Source of the DNA: Pycnococcus provasolii
Lineage: Eukaryota; Chlorophyta; Pseudoscourfieldiophyceae; Pseudoscourfieldiales; Pycnococcaceae
NCBI GenBank assembly: GCA_938743325.2
Contig: OW568861.1
Span: 744,001-808,000 of the forward strand
Reading direction: 5' to 3'
DNA length: 64,000 bases
A program made the position numbers and the translations under genes. Below are positions 37,336 to 46,892 of this stretch, piece by piece (the stretch's first letter is position 1; the number at the start of each line of letters is the position of its first letter). Below the pieces are notes generated by a model that did not search any database, had not been told where the DNA came from, and worked only from the letters and a program-made list of their open reading frames with translations.

Positions 37336-39536
37336 TGCATGTGGTGTTTGTTTGTCAGCCATCGGCGTCGCCGGTGGTGGTATCGCCACAACAAGCGGCG
37401 TCACGTGCTGATGGTGGTTATGGTAATGCTGAAACGCGTTGCCTTGGTAGGCAGGTGGTGCATCGCCATGCCCGAGGTGGGGAGTCGCCACTTCGTTGTT
37501 GAAGACAGAGCGATCGCCGTGAGTGAAGACACCCCCTGTCGTCGGCGTGTTCATGTACGGTAGTGACGGTAGAGGCCATGCGAACGGGACGAACATGAGT
37601 TGGTTGGCATAGTGGGCTGGCTGTCCGTCCGCAACGTTGCTGGTGTCGTCTTCAGGCTGACGACGCTTCACACCCGTCAGCGGTGTCCACGACGACGGAG
37701 AAGCCGCAGGCGCCGCAGCAACAGCAACAACGGGCAATCCCGCAGAGTTTTCCAGCCTCCCATCTTCGGCGAGTTTCTGCTGCTTTGCCCGGTTAAGCGC
37801 GACTTTCCAGCGTTCCCTCACAGCACTGTCCAACCGGTTGCTGCCCAGCGCATGCGCGATCTTCGACCACCGGTTGCCGAGCTCTCGCTGTAGTGCGATA
37901 ATCTTCGCATCTTCGTCACGCGAAAAAGGCTCGCGATTCACGCCTGTGTCAAGGTGATCAAGCCATCGCTGACGGCAGCCCTTGGCATTGCGCTCCCCAC
38001 CCATCTTCAGGGAGATGCCGTCCCAGTCTTTCGCGCCGTGCGTTTGCACAAGCTCACGAAGGTTGCTGTCCTCCTCGTCCGTCCAACGCACGTACCTTTG
38101 ACCCTTGCAGTCAGCCAGTTGGACGTTCGATGTGTCGATGTCCCTGCCCAATTGTTGCCGTAGATCCAATTTGCTGTGCTGCAGATTCGGACACGCAGCC
38201 GCCACTTCACCACTTACGAGCACGGCGGGTGGCAATGATGGATGACCAGCGGCAGGTGGTGATGTTGTATCTTCGGCGAGTTTGTGCTGCTTTGCCGGGT
38301 TAAGCGCGACTTTCCAGCGATCCCTCACAGCATTGTCCAACCGGTTGCTGCCCAGCGCATGCGCGATCTTCGACCACCGGTTGCCGAGCTCTCGCTGTAG
38401 TGCGATAATCTTCGCATCTTCGTCACGCGAAAAAGGCTCGCGATTCACCCCTGTGGCAAGGTGATTAAGCCATCGCTGACGGCAGCTCTTGCCATCGCGC
38501 TCCACACCCATCTTCAATGAGATGCCGTCCCAGTCTTTCGCGCCGTGCGTTTGCACAAGCTCACGAAGTTTGCTGTCCTCCTCGTCCGTCCAACGCACGT
38601 GCCTTTGACCCTTGCAGTCAGCCAGTTGGACGTTCGATGTGTCGATGTCCCTGCCCAATTGTTGCCGTAGATCCAATTTGCTGTGCTGCAGATTCGGACA
38701 CGCAGCCGCCACTTCACCACTTTCGAGCACGGCGGGTGGCAATGATGGATGACCAGCGGCAGGTGGTGATGTTGTATCTTCGGCGAGTTTGTGCTGCTTT
38801 GCCGGGTTAAGCGCGACTTTCCAGCGATCCCTCACAGCATTGTCCAACCGGTTGTTGCCCAGCGCATGCGCGATCTTCGACCACCGGTTGCCGAGCTCTC
38901 GCTGTAGTGCGATAATCTTCGCATCTTCGTCACGCGAAAAAGGCTCGCGATTCACCCCTGTGGCAAGGTGATTAAGCCATCGCTGACGGCAGCTCTTGCC
39001 ATCGCGCTCCACACCCATCTTCAATGAGATGCCGTCCCAGTCTTTCGCGCCGTGCGTTTGCACAAGCTCACGAAGTTTGCTGTCCTCCTCGTCCGTAAAC
39101 GGATGACAACGACGAGGACCACCATCATTATCATCAATATCATCACGGAGATGATCCTCCTCCTCGGACTCGGAGGACATGATTGACCGATTACCACGAG
39201 CCTCATGAGCATCATCAGCAAGAGGGTTCGCCGGTAGCTGCTGGTGCACCGCTAGGTAGTGAACGAGCACGACGTCGTCCGTGGCGGTGGTCACGGCGCC
39301 TGGCGAGTCGCCGTCGCCGCCTGACTGCGTGGTAATCATCGGCGGTTCCAGCAGCCAATAGCATCTTCGCCGGAGTTGCGACGGCGCCTCGGCGTGCGCG
39401 TAGTAGCAGTTCAGGCAGTCTTTGTTAAGCACCTGGAGTTTTTCGTGCGTCTCCTTGACTGTTTTCCCATCCTTCTTCTTCTGCCAGTTGTGCCCGTCAC
39501 GTCGGAAGTTGCGCTGCTCCTTACGATTCACAAGGT
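37315..39536 (-). CDS. CG-1 domain fused to three R2R3 Myb pairs (5' end incomplete)
   Basis: About 740 codons. The first ~65 residues match the CG-1 DNA-binding domain of CAMTA factors: NRKEQRNFRRDGHNWQKKKD, GKTVKETHEKLQVLNKDCLN, CYYAHAEAPSQLRRRCYW, and after a short insert DDVVLVHYLAV. The first ~45 residues of a normal CG-1 domain are absent. Upstream there is no ATG and an in-frame TGA occurs, with an AG at 39538-39537 that could be an acceptor. After an acidic linker come six Myb repeats as three R2R3-like pairs, about 169 residues each. R2-like: TDEEDSKLRELVQTHGAKDW ... GKSCRQRWLNHL. R3-like: FSRDEDAKIIALQRELGNRW ... AVRDRWKVAL. The tail is Pro/His-rich. The first ATG after CG-1 (MSSESEEED) could start a Myb-only protein. 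A nuclear transcription factor is likely. Confidence 0.75.
37780..39100 (-). repeat. 507-bp coding tandem repeat (three Myb pairs)
   Basis: GAGATGCCG landmarks occur at 38012, 38519 and 39026, so the period is exactly 507 bp (169 codons). The two units nearest the N-terminus differ at only a few residues; the C-terminal unit is more diverged (GGERNAKGCRQRWLDHLDTG). This shows an old pair followed by a recent unit duplication. Confidence 0.92.
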
Positions 39537-40008
39537 CTATTCACTTGCAAGTGTGACGGCAACCAAGGGTTGCTAAGAGGTGTAAGGTAACGACCGTCTT
39601 CGTTACACAACTTACACACACACGCACGCGTACACGAGAGGGAAGAGTGAAGTATATATACGTTGACGGGGTGACGTCGACACCGGGAACCTCACCTAGA
39701 GGTCTAAGAGGTAAGTAGTTCTAGTGTAAAGGGAAGACACCTGGGGCAAAGCTTGAGGGGATAAGGAACGGTACCGAAGAGGTATCCTCTTCGGAGGAGG
39801 TATCCTCAAGACATAAAGTCCGAGACTGTTCTCCAACCAATACCCTTGTAGGTAGAGGATTAGGTCCTAGGATTAGGGTTTCCACTCACACCATGCGGTT
39901 GGTCGGGAAAAAGCAAAACCCTACCGGACAGCTCGTCCTCCCGAAAAGGGGGGAGTGAACTCCCCAGTGTTATTTCCCCTTGATATAAAGCCTTATATTA
40001 GATTATAT
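39537..40008. other. Upstream region of the CG-1/Myb gene
   Basis: No gene seen. TATATATA at 39653-39660 reads as a possible TATA box for the minus-strand gene, about 120 bp from the visible coding start. The reverse strand between this box and the CG-1 coding region has no ATG. Short telomere-like words (GGATTAGGGTTT) lie near 39870. Confidence 0.45.
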
Positions 40009-40536
40009 ACCACCTCCATTTCAGAAAATTTTGGAAACCCCTTTCCCGACAAGATCCCCGTTTGGGGGGGTGGTAATTGGTAATTTGTTTTTCCCCCGCC
40101 CTAATCCCACGTAATTTCTATGACGTAGTTCTATCAACCCCCCTCCCCCCGGCAACTCCCCCGGGAGAATTTGAGAATTTTCCCCGACCAACTTGGTCGG
40201 GGAGGAATTCCCGGGGGGGCAGGGGGGAGGGTTTCCAAAATTTTCTGAAACGGAGGGATGGTAGGTGATATATTTTATGGCGTACCATCCCTCCGTTTCA
40301 GAAAATTTTGGAAACCCTCCCCCCTGCCCCCCCGGGAATTCCTCCCCGACCAAGTTGGTCGGGGGAAATTCTCAAATTCTCCCGGGGGAGTTGCCGGGGG
40401 GAGGGGGGTTGATAGAACTACGTCATAGAAATTACGTGGGATTAGGGCGGGGGAAAAAACAATTACCAATTACCACCCCCCCAAACGGGGATCTTGTCGG
40501 GAAAGGGTTTCCAAAATTTTCTGAAATGGAGGTGGT
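40009..40536. mobile_element. 528-bp near-perfect palindrome with nested inverted repeats (foldback/MITE-like)
   Basis: Two arms of about 254 bp (40009-40263 and 40283-40536) are reverse complements with only a few differences, around a ~19-bp AT-rich spacer. Each arm is itself bounded by short inverted repeats (TTTCAGAAAATTTTGGAAACC at the outer end, its complement at the inner end). Each also contains a smaller hairpin, CCCCGACCAACTTGGTCGGGG. The outer ends read ACCACCTCC and GGAGGTGGT. It is best read as two copies of a ~250-bp MITE inserted head to head, or one foldback element. Its frames are palindrome artefacts. No clear target duplication is seen. High arm identity suggests a recent event or gene-conversion upkeep. 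Confidence 0.8.
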
Positions 40537-40901
40537 AGGCACTAGGCAAGGCGTAGGCAAAATATTTTTATATTGCCATGGGGGGGGTGTTTTTCCCCCA
40601 AACCCCGAATTTTTCTTGACTAAACTCTTACGCTCCAAGACGGAATCCACGTCTGCAATCTTCTTGTTCAGCGCGCCTAACCCTAATACACCCGTGTGTT
40701 CGTTTCGGAACCTTCGAATTTATATACATCCTAACTCCGGCCTTACACTTTACAGTCCTTAAAGGCGTTTCAGGCGTGTGTATCGTAGTACTAATATTAC
40801 TTAAGTGTTGAGGCCTCAAAGAAGAAGAATGGCCTCACGTTAAGATCTATCAATATTCCACGTCACTAAGGAACCCTTAACTTTCTCTCGTTCAAAGAAA
40901 T
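40537..40901. other. Promoter region of the WD40 gene
   Basis: 365 bp with no gene. It contains a G-run (about 40579-40586), a CCTAACCCTAA word near 40677 and AT-rich TTTATATACATCC near 40719. Confidence 0.45.
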
Positions 40902-43900
40902 ATGCAGCATCAGCAGCTGCAGCAGCACAGTGATGTTGATAGTGATGTTGATCTTGGTGATGTTGATGTCGAACCTTTTTCTTCTGGGACGTCTCTCCAA
41001 CGGCCTCTGACTTCTTTTCTTGTTAAGAAGTCAGCTCCTCCCCATACGGCCCTTCGTGATGTTGACGATGATGAACACACCTCCTCCTTGAGTTCACCGG
41101 TGGACCTCAGTCACCACAACAAGGTTCTGCACGCAGATTCAACTTCCGAAGAGTCGTCGTCGTCTGAGCCTGACCCTGACAAGGTGAATCATATTTCTCA
41201 GGAGCATCAGCCGCTCTTAACGGACTTTCCATCCTTCGACGGACACGTCACGTCAGGACCTCTCGCGGGAACACGCGTGCGCGTCGTCGGGAAGCGGGGG
41301 CCGCAGTGGCGTATCGCCATCCTAGACACGTTCGGAGTCGGACTCACGCCTGACCTCGTGGGACAGACGAGGTTCCTTCACGCCAGACTAGTGGCGAAAG
41401 GAGACCCGCCAGCTGAACTGAAAGAAAGATACGCCTTCTCGGAAGAGTCGGCGAGACGGCGAAAGGCGAACAAAGCGCAAGACGAGGCGGCACGTGACGC
41501 AATAAACAGAGAAAAAGACCGCGCAAAAAATGCCGAGAGCGAAAGGATCGTACAGGCGGAGAAGGAGGCGAGACGCGCAAGGGCAGCGCAGGAGGCGGCG
41601 GCGGCGGTGCGCGATGGACGCAACTTTCGCATCGTTGCAGACGCTGCGCCCGTCTTCAACATGCCGAGCATTCACGCGACGCAGCTGGGAATCAAAAAGA
41701 AGCTCACGAGCGTGAGGTGCTCGGACGAGGAAGTGCGCGACGAAGACGGGAACCTGCAGTGGATCAAGCTGGCGTCGTGGACGTATGATACGGACGCGTG
41801 GATGCTCGTCGACGGTTCGTGCTTTGGCAAAGGCGTGCTCGCGCAGGCGCATAGGCCTCTTGGCCTCGTCGTCGACGGGGCATCAGGTGTGAGCGCGGCG
41901 GAGAAGACGCTTGCGGCAAACCACTACAGCGCCGGCACTGCGCGAGAACGTCTTGAGCGCCTTGTCGCGTTTCAGGAGAAGCTGCAGGAGGAGGATCGTC
42001 TTCGCGAGCTTGAGGATGAAAAGAAGTTGAAAGAAGTGGAGGAAATAACACAACAGCAGGAAACAACAGCGACCACGAAGAGTCCAACGATGCCACCACC
42101 GCCGCCACCTCCAGCCGTTGCGCAGCCTCTGGAGGATTTGCTGTACCAGAACGAGCAGCAGCAACAGCAGCTTATTGCAGCTCAGCCGAAGATGATGCAA
42201 TCTAGCGACGAACGGCTTGCAGCTGCGCGCGCGCGCCTTGCAACGGCTGAGGTTGTCCTCGCAGATCGTGAGGATGAATTGGACAATCGACTTTCACGCC
42301 TGAATTTCAAGCGTAGCTTGCACGAGGAGATTATTGAAGTGCAGGGCGAGGGCCAAGATCATCACATCAGGAAGGAGATTGCTGGACACGAGGAGCGGGT
42401 GGATGCTGCACGAGAAAGGCTTGTTCAAGCGCGTGACGAGCTAAAGCTTGTACGTGACGACATTCGTGATCTCGAGCAGGTTGCGAAAAAAGAGGCTCTG
42501 CGTGCCGCCTTCCGCCTCGAGCCGGCGGGAGCGGATGAAGATAGCGAATGCAATGCCGACGACGATTGTAGCAGCGAGCACCCAATGCATCCACAGGCTG
42601 TGGAGCGATTGCGCGAGCTTGTACGGCTCAGGAAGCTTTTGATCGAGGCGAAGAAGAGCTCCTCGAAGGAGAGCTCCGTCGAGGAGGTCACGAAGCCGTC
42701 ATCGGCACGACGACTGTCAGCTCGCGAACGGCTTGAGCTGCACCGCCAGCGCGTTACAAAGGCGGGCAACGAATGCCAGGCTGCTGCGCAGCGCGCGGCA
42801 TTCTCCGAGTCACATGCTGCCAGTCTACCAGCGGAGGCGGCAAGTGTGCACGCACAGAATACGTTGGCATCCCGCGTCAGATCTCTGGAGGAGGAGATCA
42901 GACGTGAGTGGATCGGAGCTGGAAGGCCGCTTCCCACAAACGTGCTTGATGGCGGAGAGGAGGGCTCCAACGCTGTGACATATCTTCGCAAGTGCGACGC
43001 CAGAAAGGCGGCACTTAAGAAAAGTCAGCCTGAAGCTTCACCTGGTACCGCGACGACGACGTCGTCCGAGCGCCGCCTTCTCTGCCATCCACATTGGCTG
43101 TATCGCTTCAGCCAGTCGGACGACAATGGTGCCTACCATGGCAGTGACGATTTCGTGAACGTCTACAACGCGCCAACGAGTGTAGCACCTGGAATGGCGT
43201 ACACGTACCAAGGAGAGCCGGTGGAGTCTGGCGTGACTCAGGGAGAGGGCGCTCCGCCGGCAAGCTTTGCGTGCTGTGCAAGAACGAATCGCGTCTTTGT
43301 TGGATTTGACAAGACAATGGAGCGCGATCGTTCCCGCGCACCTGTTCTCGTATACGACGTCGAGTCCGGGAAGATGATTGGACGCTGTCGCGGCGGACGA
43401 GGCGGAGAGGAGATGCCGGAATTGCAGCACGTCAAGGCCCTCGCGCTGCACAGGCTGACACGTGACGAGAAGGATCGTGAACTTCTCCTTGCGCTGGGTG
43501 CGGATCGCACGGTGCTTGTTTGGGATGCCTCCACCCTTCAGTTCCTGAGCTTCATCAGCGCCGGCGCTGAGGGCTTCGCGCGCGTGAGCGGGGTATTCGA
43601 TGCCGAGACGCACTCCTACAAAAGCCCGGTGACATGTCAATCACTGCATCTCGACGTGCTCCCCGCTTCGTTCAACGGCGCAGAGAGCGAGCGCCTCGTG
43701 GTGTTTGCGTCAAGTCTGGGCAAGCAGCGCACCGATGCGACCTCGTGGGACATCACGCAAGCGGTTGCCGACGCTGTGAGCCACGTTGATTCCGCGTCAG
43801 GCATGTTAACCGGCGAGGCGCGGTACGTGCAGTCGTTCGTTGGGCAGCATGCCAAGCACGTGACCTGCGTCTCGACAATTGTTCTAGCTGCGGAGGATGA

Positions 43901-44516
43901 GCACCTGCTTTTCACGGGCGGGATGGATGCGCTGATTATTCAGTGGAATGCTAGAACTGGCGTAGCGGAGCGCCGCTTTGCACAAGACCACGCCGGCTCC
44001 ATACGCTTTCTGGCGACGGACGGCGCTTTTGCACGCGGGGACGGGATTCGCACGGCGGCATCACGTGCTGACGCCGCGATTTACTCATGCGGCGCCGATA
44101 ACACGATTCGGCGGTGGAGCGTGTTCGACGGCCGCTGCACACGTGTTTTCGAGGGCGGGCATGACAGCCCGTGCACGTCATTCCACGTTTCAGACGACGG
44201 TCGAACGCTTGTGACGTCGTGGAGTGGCTACTTCGGCTTTGCAACGGTCAAGGTGTGGCACCTCCGCTCCCCCGGCGTGCGCGACGCGCCAGCGCGTCGC
44301 AGCGAGGGCACAGTGCTTCACGTGCTCAGCCACATTCCGTACATCGAGCAGCGCGGTTATGCCGCATGCGGCTGCGATGCAAGCGCGCAGTATATTTACG
44401 TGGGTGCTGCTGATGGCACTCTTTCGTGTTGGCGTGTGGCTGAAAATCAGGTTGCGACACGTGGTGGCCGTTCGAAGCTCTTCTCTTTCGAAGGTTTTTC
44501 GAATCGTAAGAACTAA
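40902..44516 (+). CDS. Large coiled-coil WD40-repeat protein
   Basis: 1204 residues from ATG 40902. Residues 1-120 are acidic, Ser-rich and disordered (repeated DSDVDLGDVDVE). Residues ~126-165 hold a small beta-rich module (GTRVRVVGKRGPQWRIAILD). Long charged coiled coils cover ~180-245, 340-390, 430-560 and 610-690. An SH3-like stretch lies between the first two (~250-330, RIVADAAPVFNMPSIHATQL). From ~745 to the end are WD40 blades, with typical endings such as LLLALGADRTVLVWDAST, LLFTGGMDALIIQWNARTG, IYSCGADNTIRRWSVFDG and TLVTSWSGYFGFATVKVW. The propeller probably binds partners; a scaffold role is inferred. No named orthologue recognised. Confidence 0.75.
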   Translation: MQHQQLQQHSDVDSDVDLGDVDVEPFSSGTSLQRPLTSFLVKKSAPPHTALRDVDDDEHTSSLSSPVDLSHHNKVLHADSTSEESSSSEPDPDKVNHISQEHQPLLTDFPSFDGHVTSGPLAGTRVRVVGKRGPQWRIAILDTFGVGLTPDLVGQTRFLHARLVAKGDPPAELKERYAFSEESARRRKANKAQDEAARDAINREKDRAKNAESERIVQAEKEARRARAAQEAAAAVRDGRNFRIVADAAPVFNMPSIHATQLGIKKKLTSVRCSDEEVRDEDGNLQWIKLASWTYDTDAWMLVDGSCFGKGVLAQAHRPLGLVVDGASGVSAAEKTLAANHYSAGTARERLERLVAFQEKLQEEDRLRELEDEKKLKEVEEITQQQETTATTKSPTMPPPPPPPAVAQPLEDLLYQNEQQQQQLIAAQPKMMQSSDERLAAARARLATAEVVLADREDELDNRLSRLNFKRSLHEEIIEVQGEGQDHHIRKEIAGHEERVDAARERLVQARDELKLVRDDIRDLEQVAKKEALRAAFRLEPAGADEDSECNADDDCSSEHPMHPQAVERLRELVRLRKLLIEAKKSSSKESSVEEVTKPSSARRLSARERLELHRQRVTKAGNECQAAAQRAAFSESHAASLPAEAASVHAQNTLASRVRSLEEEIRREWIGAGRPLPTNVLDGGEEGSNAVTYLRKCDARKAALKKSQPEASPGTATTTSSERRLLCHPHWLYRFSQSDDNGAYHGSDDFVNVYNAPTSVAPGMAYTYQGEPVESGVTQGEGAPPASFACCARTNRVFVGFDKTMERDRSRAPVLVYDVESGKMIGRCRGGRGGEEMPELQHVKALALHRLTRDEKDRELLLALGADRTVLVWDASTLQFLSFISAGAEGFARVSGVFDAETHSYKSPVTCQSLHLDVLPASFNGAESERLVVFASSLGKQRTDATSWDITQAVADAVSHVDSASGMLTGEARYVQSFVGQHAKHVTCVSTIVLAAEDEHLLFTGGMDALIIQWNARTGVAERRFAQDHAGSIRFLATDGAFARGDGIRTAASRADAAIYSCGADNTIRRWSVFDGRCTRVFEGGHDSPCTSFHVSDDGRTLVTSWSGYFGFATVKVWHLRSPGVRDAPARRSEGTVLHVLSHIPYIEQRGYAACGCDASAQYIYVGAADGTLSCWRVAENQVATRGGRSKLFSFEGFSNRKN

Positions 44517-44788
44517 GAGGCTGCCGTGTACAGTAAGGACTACATACATACATACTTCTGCCTGCCACATTGTAAACTACATACTGTAGTCCTACAGTAG
44601 ACTAAACTTTACAGTACATAAGTTCTGTGACCCCCTACCTTCCCCTGAAACCAAAAACAAATGTGGCTGTTGAGAGTAGGAAGGAGAGGTGGTCCAGGCC
44701 AGGTGGAGGTGGAGGTTGTGTTCTGTTCCGAAGAACCTTACTCCCCGAATTGAAAACCTTGCTTTCCCTCGCATTCTGCGCTCCGCCG

Positions 44789-45829
44789 ATGCTGACGGCG
44801 TCAAGCCGTGCAAGCCCGCGCGCACTTGCGCTCGTCGGCGGCGTGCTTCCGTCCGTGCACGCGCGCTTGCTGACCTTGCTTGCGTCCGTTCCCGCCGACG
44901 AAGCCTTCCCAGACTATGCGCAGCTTGCGTTCTTGGCACGCAACCACGACCATCATCAGCAGCAGGAGAATCTCTCCAGTCATGCGCTTTTGACTGCGGA
45001 GATGGCGATGGCGATCCACGCGAATGAGACGACGGCGCGCGTGAAGCGCACGCACAGGGAACACTACGAGAGACGCGCACAAGATCTCCGCCGTTTCATC
45101 GAGGACGGTGTATCACTGCGTGAGCTGAGCAGGGAGCACAACGTGCCGCCTTGCGTGCTAGCGCGGCTCCTACTGGAGGCGATTGGGCTGCGCAAGGACG
45201 ACGTCAAGGCGGTGCTCAGGGATGTGTGCACCGAGCTGCCACGACGCGCTGCGCAGTTGCCGCACGCTCCGCATCCCGAGGCACTCGAACGACTGGCGTT
45301 GGACATCCAGGGTGCGGTTGACCACGGAGGGCACGGCAGCCCGGGTGCTGACGTCGCACGTCGAGCCGTCGGGCTTGCGCACGAGGCGCTGTTGTACGAG
45401 CGCCTGCGAATGCTCGGCGTCGCGTTCGAAACGGAGGATGACCTTCGCCTCCGCGAGGAGGAGAAGACGCCTGATGCGAAGCTTGCCACGCCTTTGCTGC
45501 TCCGCTGGCGGGACAGCCGCGGGCGTACTGTCGAGCGATTCGTGCACTGGGTGGACTCGAAGGCGTCGTTCTGTGACCACGACTCGTTCCAAAGCGCTTG
45601 CATTACGCAGTTCGACACGTACGCTCGTCGCTTTGGGCCAGGGCTTGCCGTGCACTGGTTTGGCTACGTGAGCGGCGTGGTTGAGCACCACGCGGCGGCG
45701 GGCGAGCATGACACGCGTCGTGCTGCAAGCTCCGTGCTGGTGTCGGATGACTTTCCACCCAAGGGTGTGGAGCTCGTGCAGCTCGAAGTGGACGTGCAGG
45801 CTCATATGCGCCAATGCTCTAAAACATGA
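44789..45829 (+). CDS. CDIN1: CDIN1/C15orf41-like TPD-domain protein (predicted nuclease fold)
   Basis: 346 residues from ATG 44789; the longer frame begins only with GTG. The N-terminal half is helical, with RRFIEDGVSLRELSREHNVPPCVLARLLLEA being the helix-turn-helix-like part seen in the family. The defining TPD motif, KTPDAKLATPLLLRW, is near residue 227, followed by VHWVDSKASFCDHDSF near 252, which corresponds to the PD-(D/E)XK nuclease core (Asp and Lys in VDSK). QFDTYARRFGPGLAVHWFGYV matches the closing strand and helix. The human homologue binds codanin-1 and is linked to dyserythropoietic anaemia; a role in histone or chromatin handling is suggested there but unproven. It starts 272 bp after the WD40 gene. 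Confidence 0.85.
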   Translation: MLTASSRASPRALALVGGVLPSVHARLLTLLASVPADEAFPDYAQLAFLARNHDHHQQQENLSSHALLTAEMAMAIHANETTARVKRTHREHYERRAQDLRRFIEDGVSLRELSREHNVPPCVLARLLLEAIGLRKDDVKAVLRDVCTELPRRAAQLPHAPHPEALERLALDIQGAVDHGGHGSPGADVARRAVGLAHEALLYERLRMLGVAFETEDDLRLREEEKTPDAKLATPLLLRWRDSRGRTVERFVHWVDSKASFCDHDSFQSACITQFDTYARRFGPGLAVHWFGYVSGVVEHHAAAGEHDTRRAASSVLVSDDFPPKGVELVQLEVDVQAHMRQCSKT

Positions 45830-45865
45830 TTGTGTGTCATAGTACAATATGTAACATTATTTCAA

Positions 45866-46651
45866 CTACGTGGAGAGATAGTGCGTCGATTCGGTCACAA
45901 CTTCGTTGACGACGATGTCGTGTTCCCCACGTGGCACCTCGTCAACTACTTGAACGTCGAAGCACAACCCGAGCGTGCGCGGCGGCGCGTGCTTCGCATG
46001 CTTTGCCATACGGCACAGAAACGCGTCGTAGAATCCGCCGCCACGACCTAGGCGTCCTCCACTGCGGTCGAACGCGACGCCGGGGCACACGACGAGGTGC
46101 AGAGGCGGTGCGTCTTCGTCCTCGACGTCCGGTCGTGGCGTGATACCGTCGCTTAGTGTCGTCGAAGGTTCCTCGAGCTTCAGGGTGGACGTTTCGTCCG
46201 CAGCTTCGATCTCGTCCATGCGCGTCACTTCCAGCATACGCATCGTCGCCGTGCCTGCGGCGAAGTCGCCGACGACGCGTGGCAGGTAGACGCGTTTTCC
46301 GAGCGCGAGTGCGTTTGCGATGGCGTCACGTGTCGGCACCTCTCTGAGTCTTTCGCTGGCGACGTACAGTGCTATGGTAGTTGCAGACTGGAACGCTTGC
46401 GTTTGTGCTAACCTGAAGGATGCGTTTGCGCCTAATTTAGTGAATGCGTCATCATGGTCCAAAGTTTTGAGTGCTTTTTTGATATTTTTGCGTATGAGAG
46501 ACTTTTCAGCGTTGAGTTTCGACGACGACGACGAGGAGGAGGAGGAGGAGGAGGAAGGAGCATGAGCTTTTGATGACGACGCCATCATCATCACCACCGA
46601 TGATGATGATGATTTGTTGATGTTTTTCAAGTTGGGATAGCGACGCAGCAT
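45866..46651 (-). CDS. 5-formyltetrahydrofolate cyclo-ligase, copy 1
   Basis: 261 residues from ATG 46651; the longer frame starts only with TTG. A basic leader followed by a twelve-Ser run (GAC/GAG microsatellite on the plus strand) precedes the enzyme. The family motifs are EKSLIRKNIKKALKTL (phosphate-binding Lys), YVASERLREVPTRDAI, GKRVYLPRV, LVVCPGVAFDRSGGRLGRGGGFYDAFL (nucleotide and folate loop) and the end DEVPRGEHDIVVNEVVTES. It makes 5,10-methenyl-THF from 5-formyl-THF with ATP. A second copy of the 3' end lies at 63861-64000. Confidence 0.9.
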   Translation of the reverse strand: MLRRYPNLKNINKSSSSSVVMMMASSSKAHAPSSSSSSSSSSSSKLNAEKSLIRKNIKKALKTLDHDDAFTKLGANASFRLAQTQAFQSATTIALYVASERLREVPTRDAIANALALGKRVYLPRVVGDFAAGTATMRMLEVTRMDEIEAADETSTLKLEEPSTTLSDGITPRPDVEDEDAPPLHLVVCPGVAFDRSGGRLGRGGGFYDAFLCRMAKHAKHAPPRTLGLCFDVQVVDEVPRGEHDIVVNEVVTESTHYLST

Positions 46652-46798
46652 CAATCTTTTCCGAGCCAATTTACCCTACCGCGTCAATTGTGACGTCGGG
46701 GATCGAAATCGGAACTCCCCTCGGACCAGGCAGTCCAGGTGTCAGGTCAGGTGTTTCCATTACGGCCCCGCAAGCAACCCCTGTGAGTCTCAAAACAC

Positions 46799-46836
46799 CT
46801 ACCCGGTACCCGGTAGTTTATCCCCTACCCGGTACA
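46799..46836. repeat. TACCCGGTA direct repeats
   Basis: Three ACCCGGTA words (CTACCCGGTACCCGGTAG and CTACCCGGTAC) in the gap between the cyclo-ligase and peptidase C69. CTACCCGGTAG also occurs near 10602. The word is self-complementary and could bind a dimeric factor. Confidence 0.5.
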
Positions 46837-46892
46837 GAAATTTCGATTATTGGAATTTCTCAAACTGTCATTCTTCTCCACGTGACCCATCC

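Noticed and set aside
40021-40762. Reading frames in both strands of the palindrome (Gly/Pro-rich)
   Set aside because: The same peptide appears from both arms because of the inverted repeat; not a gene.
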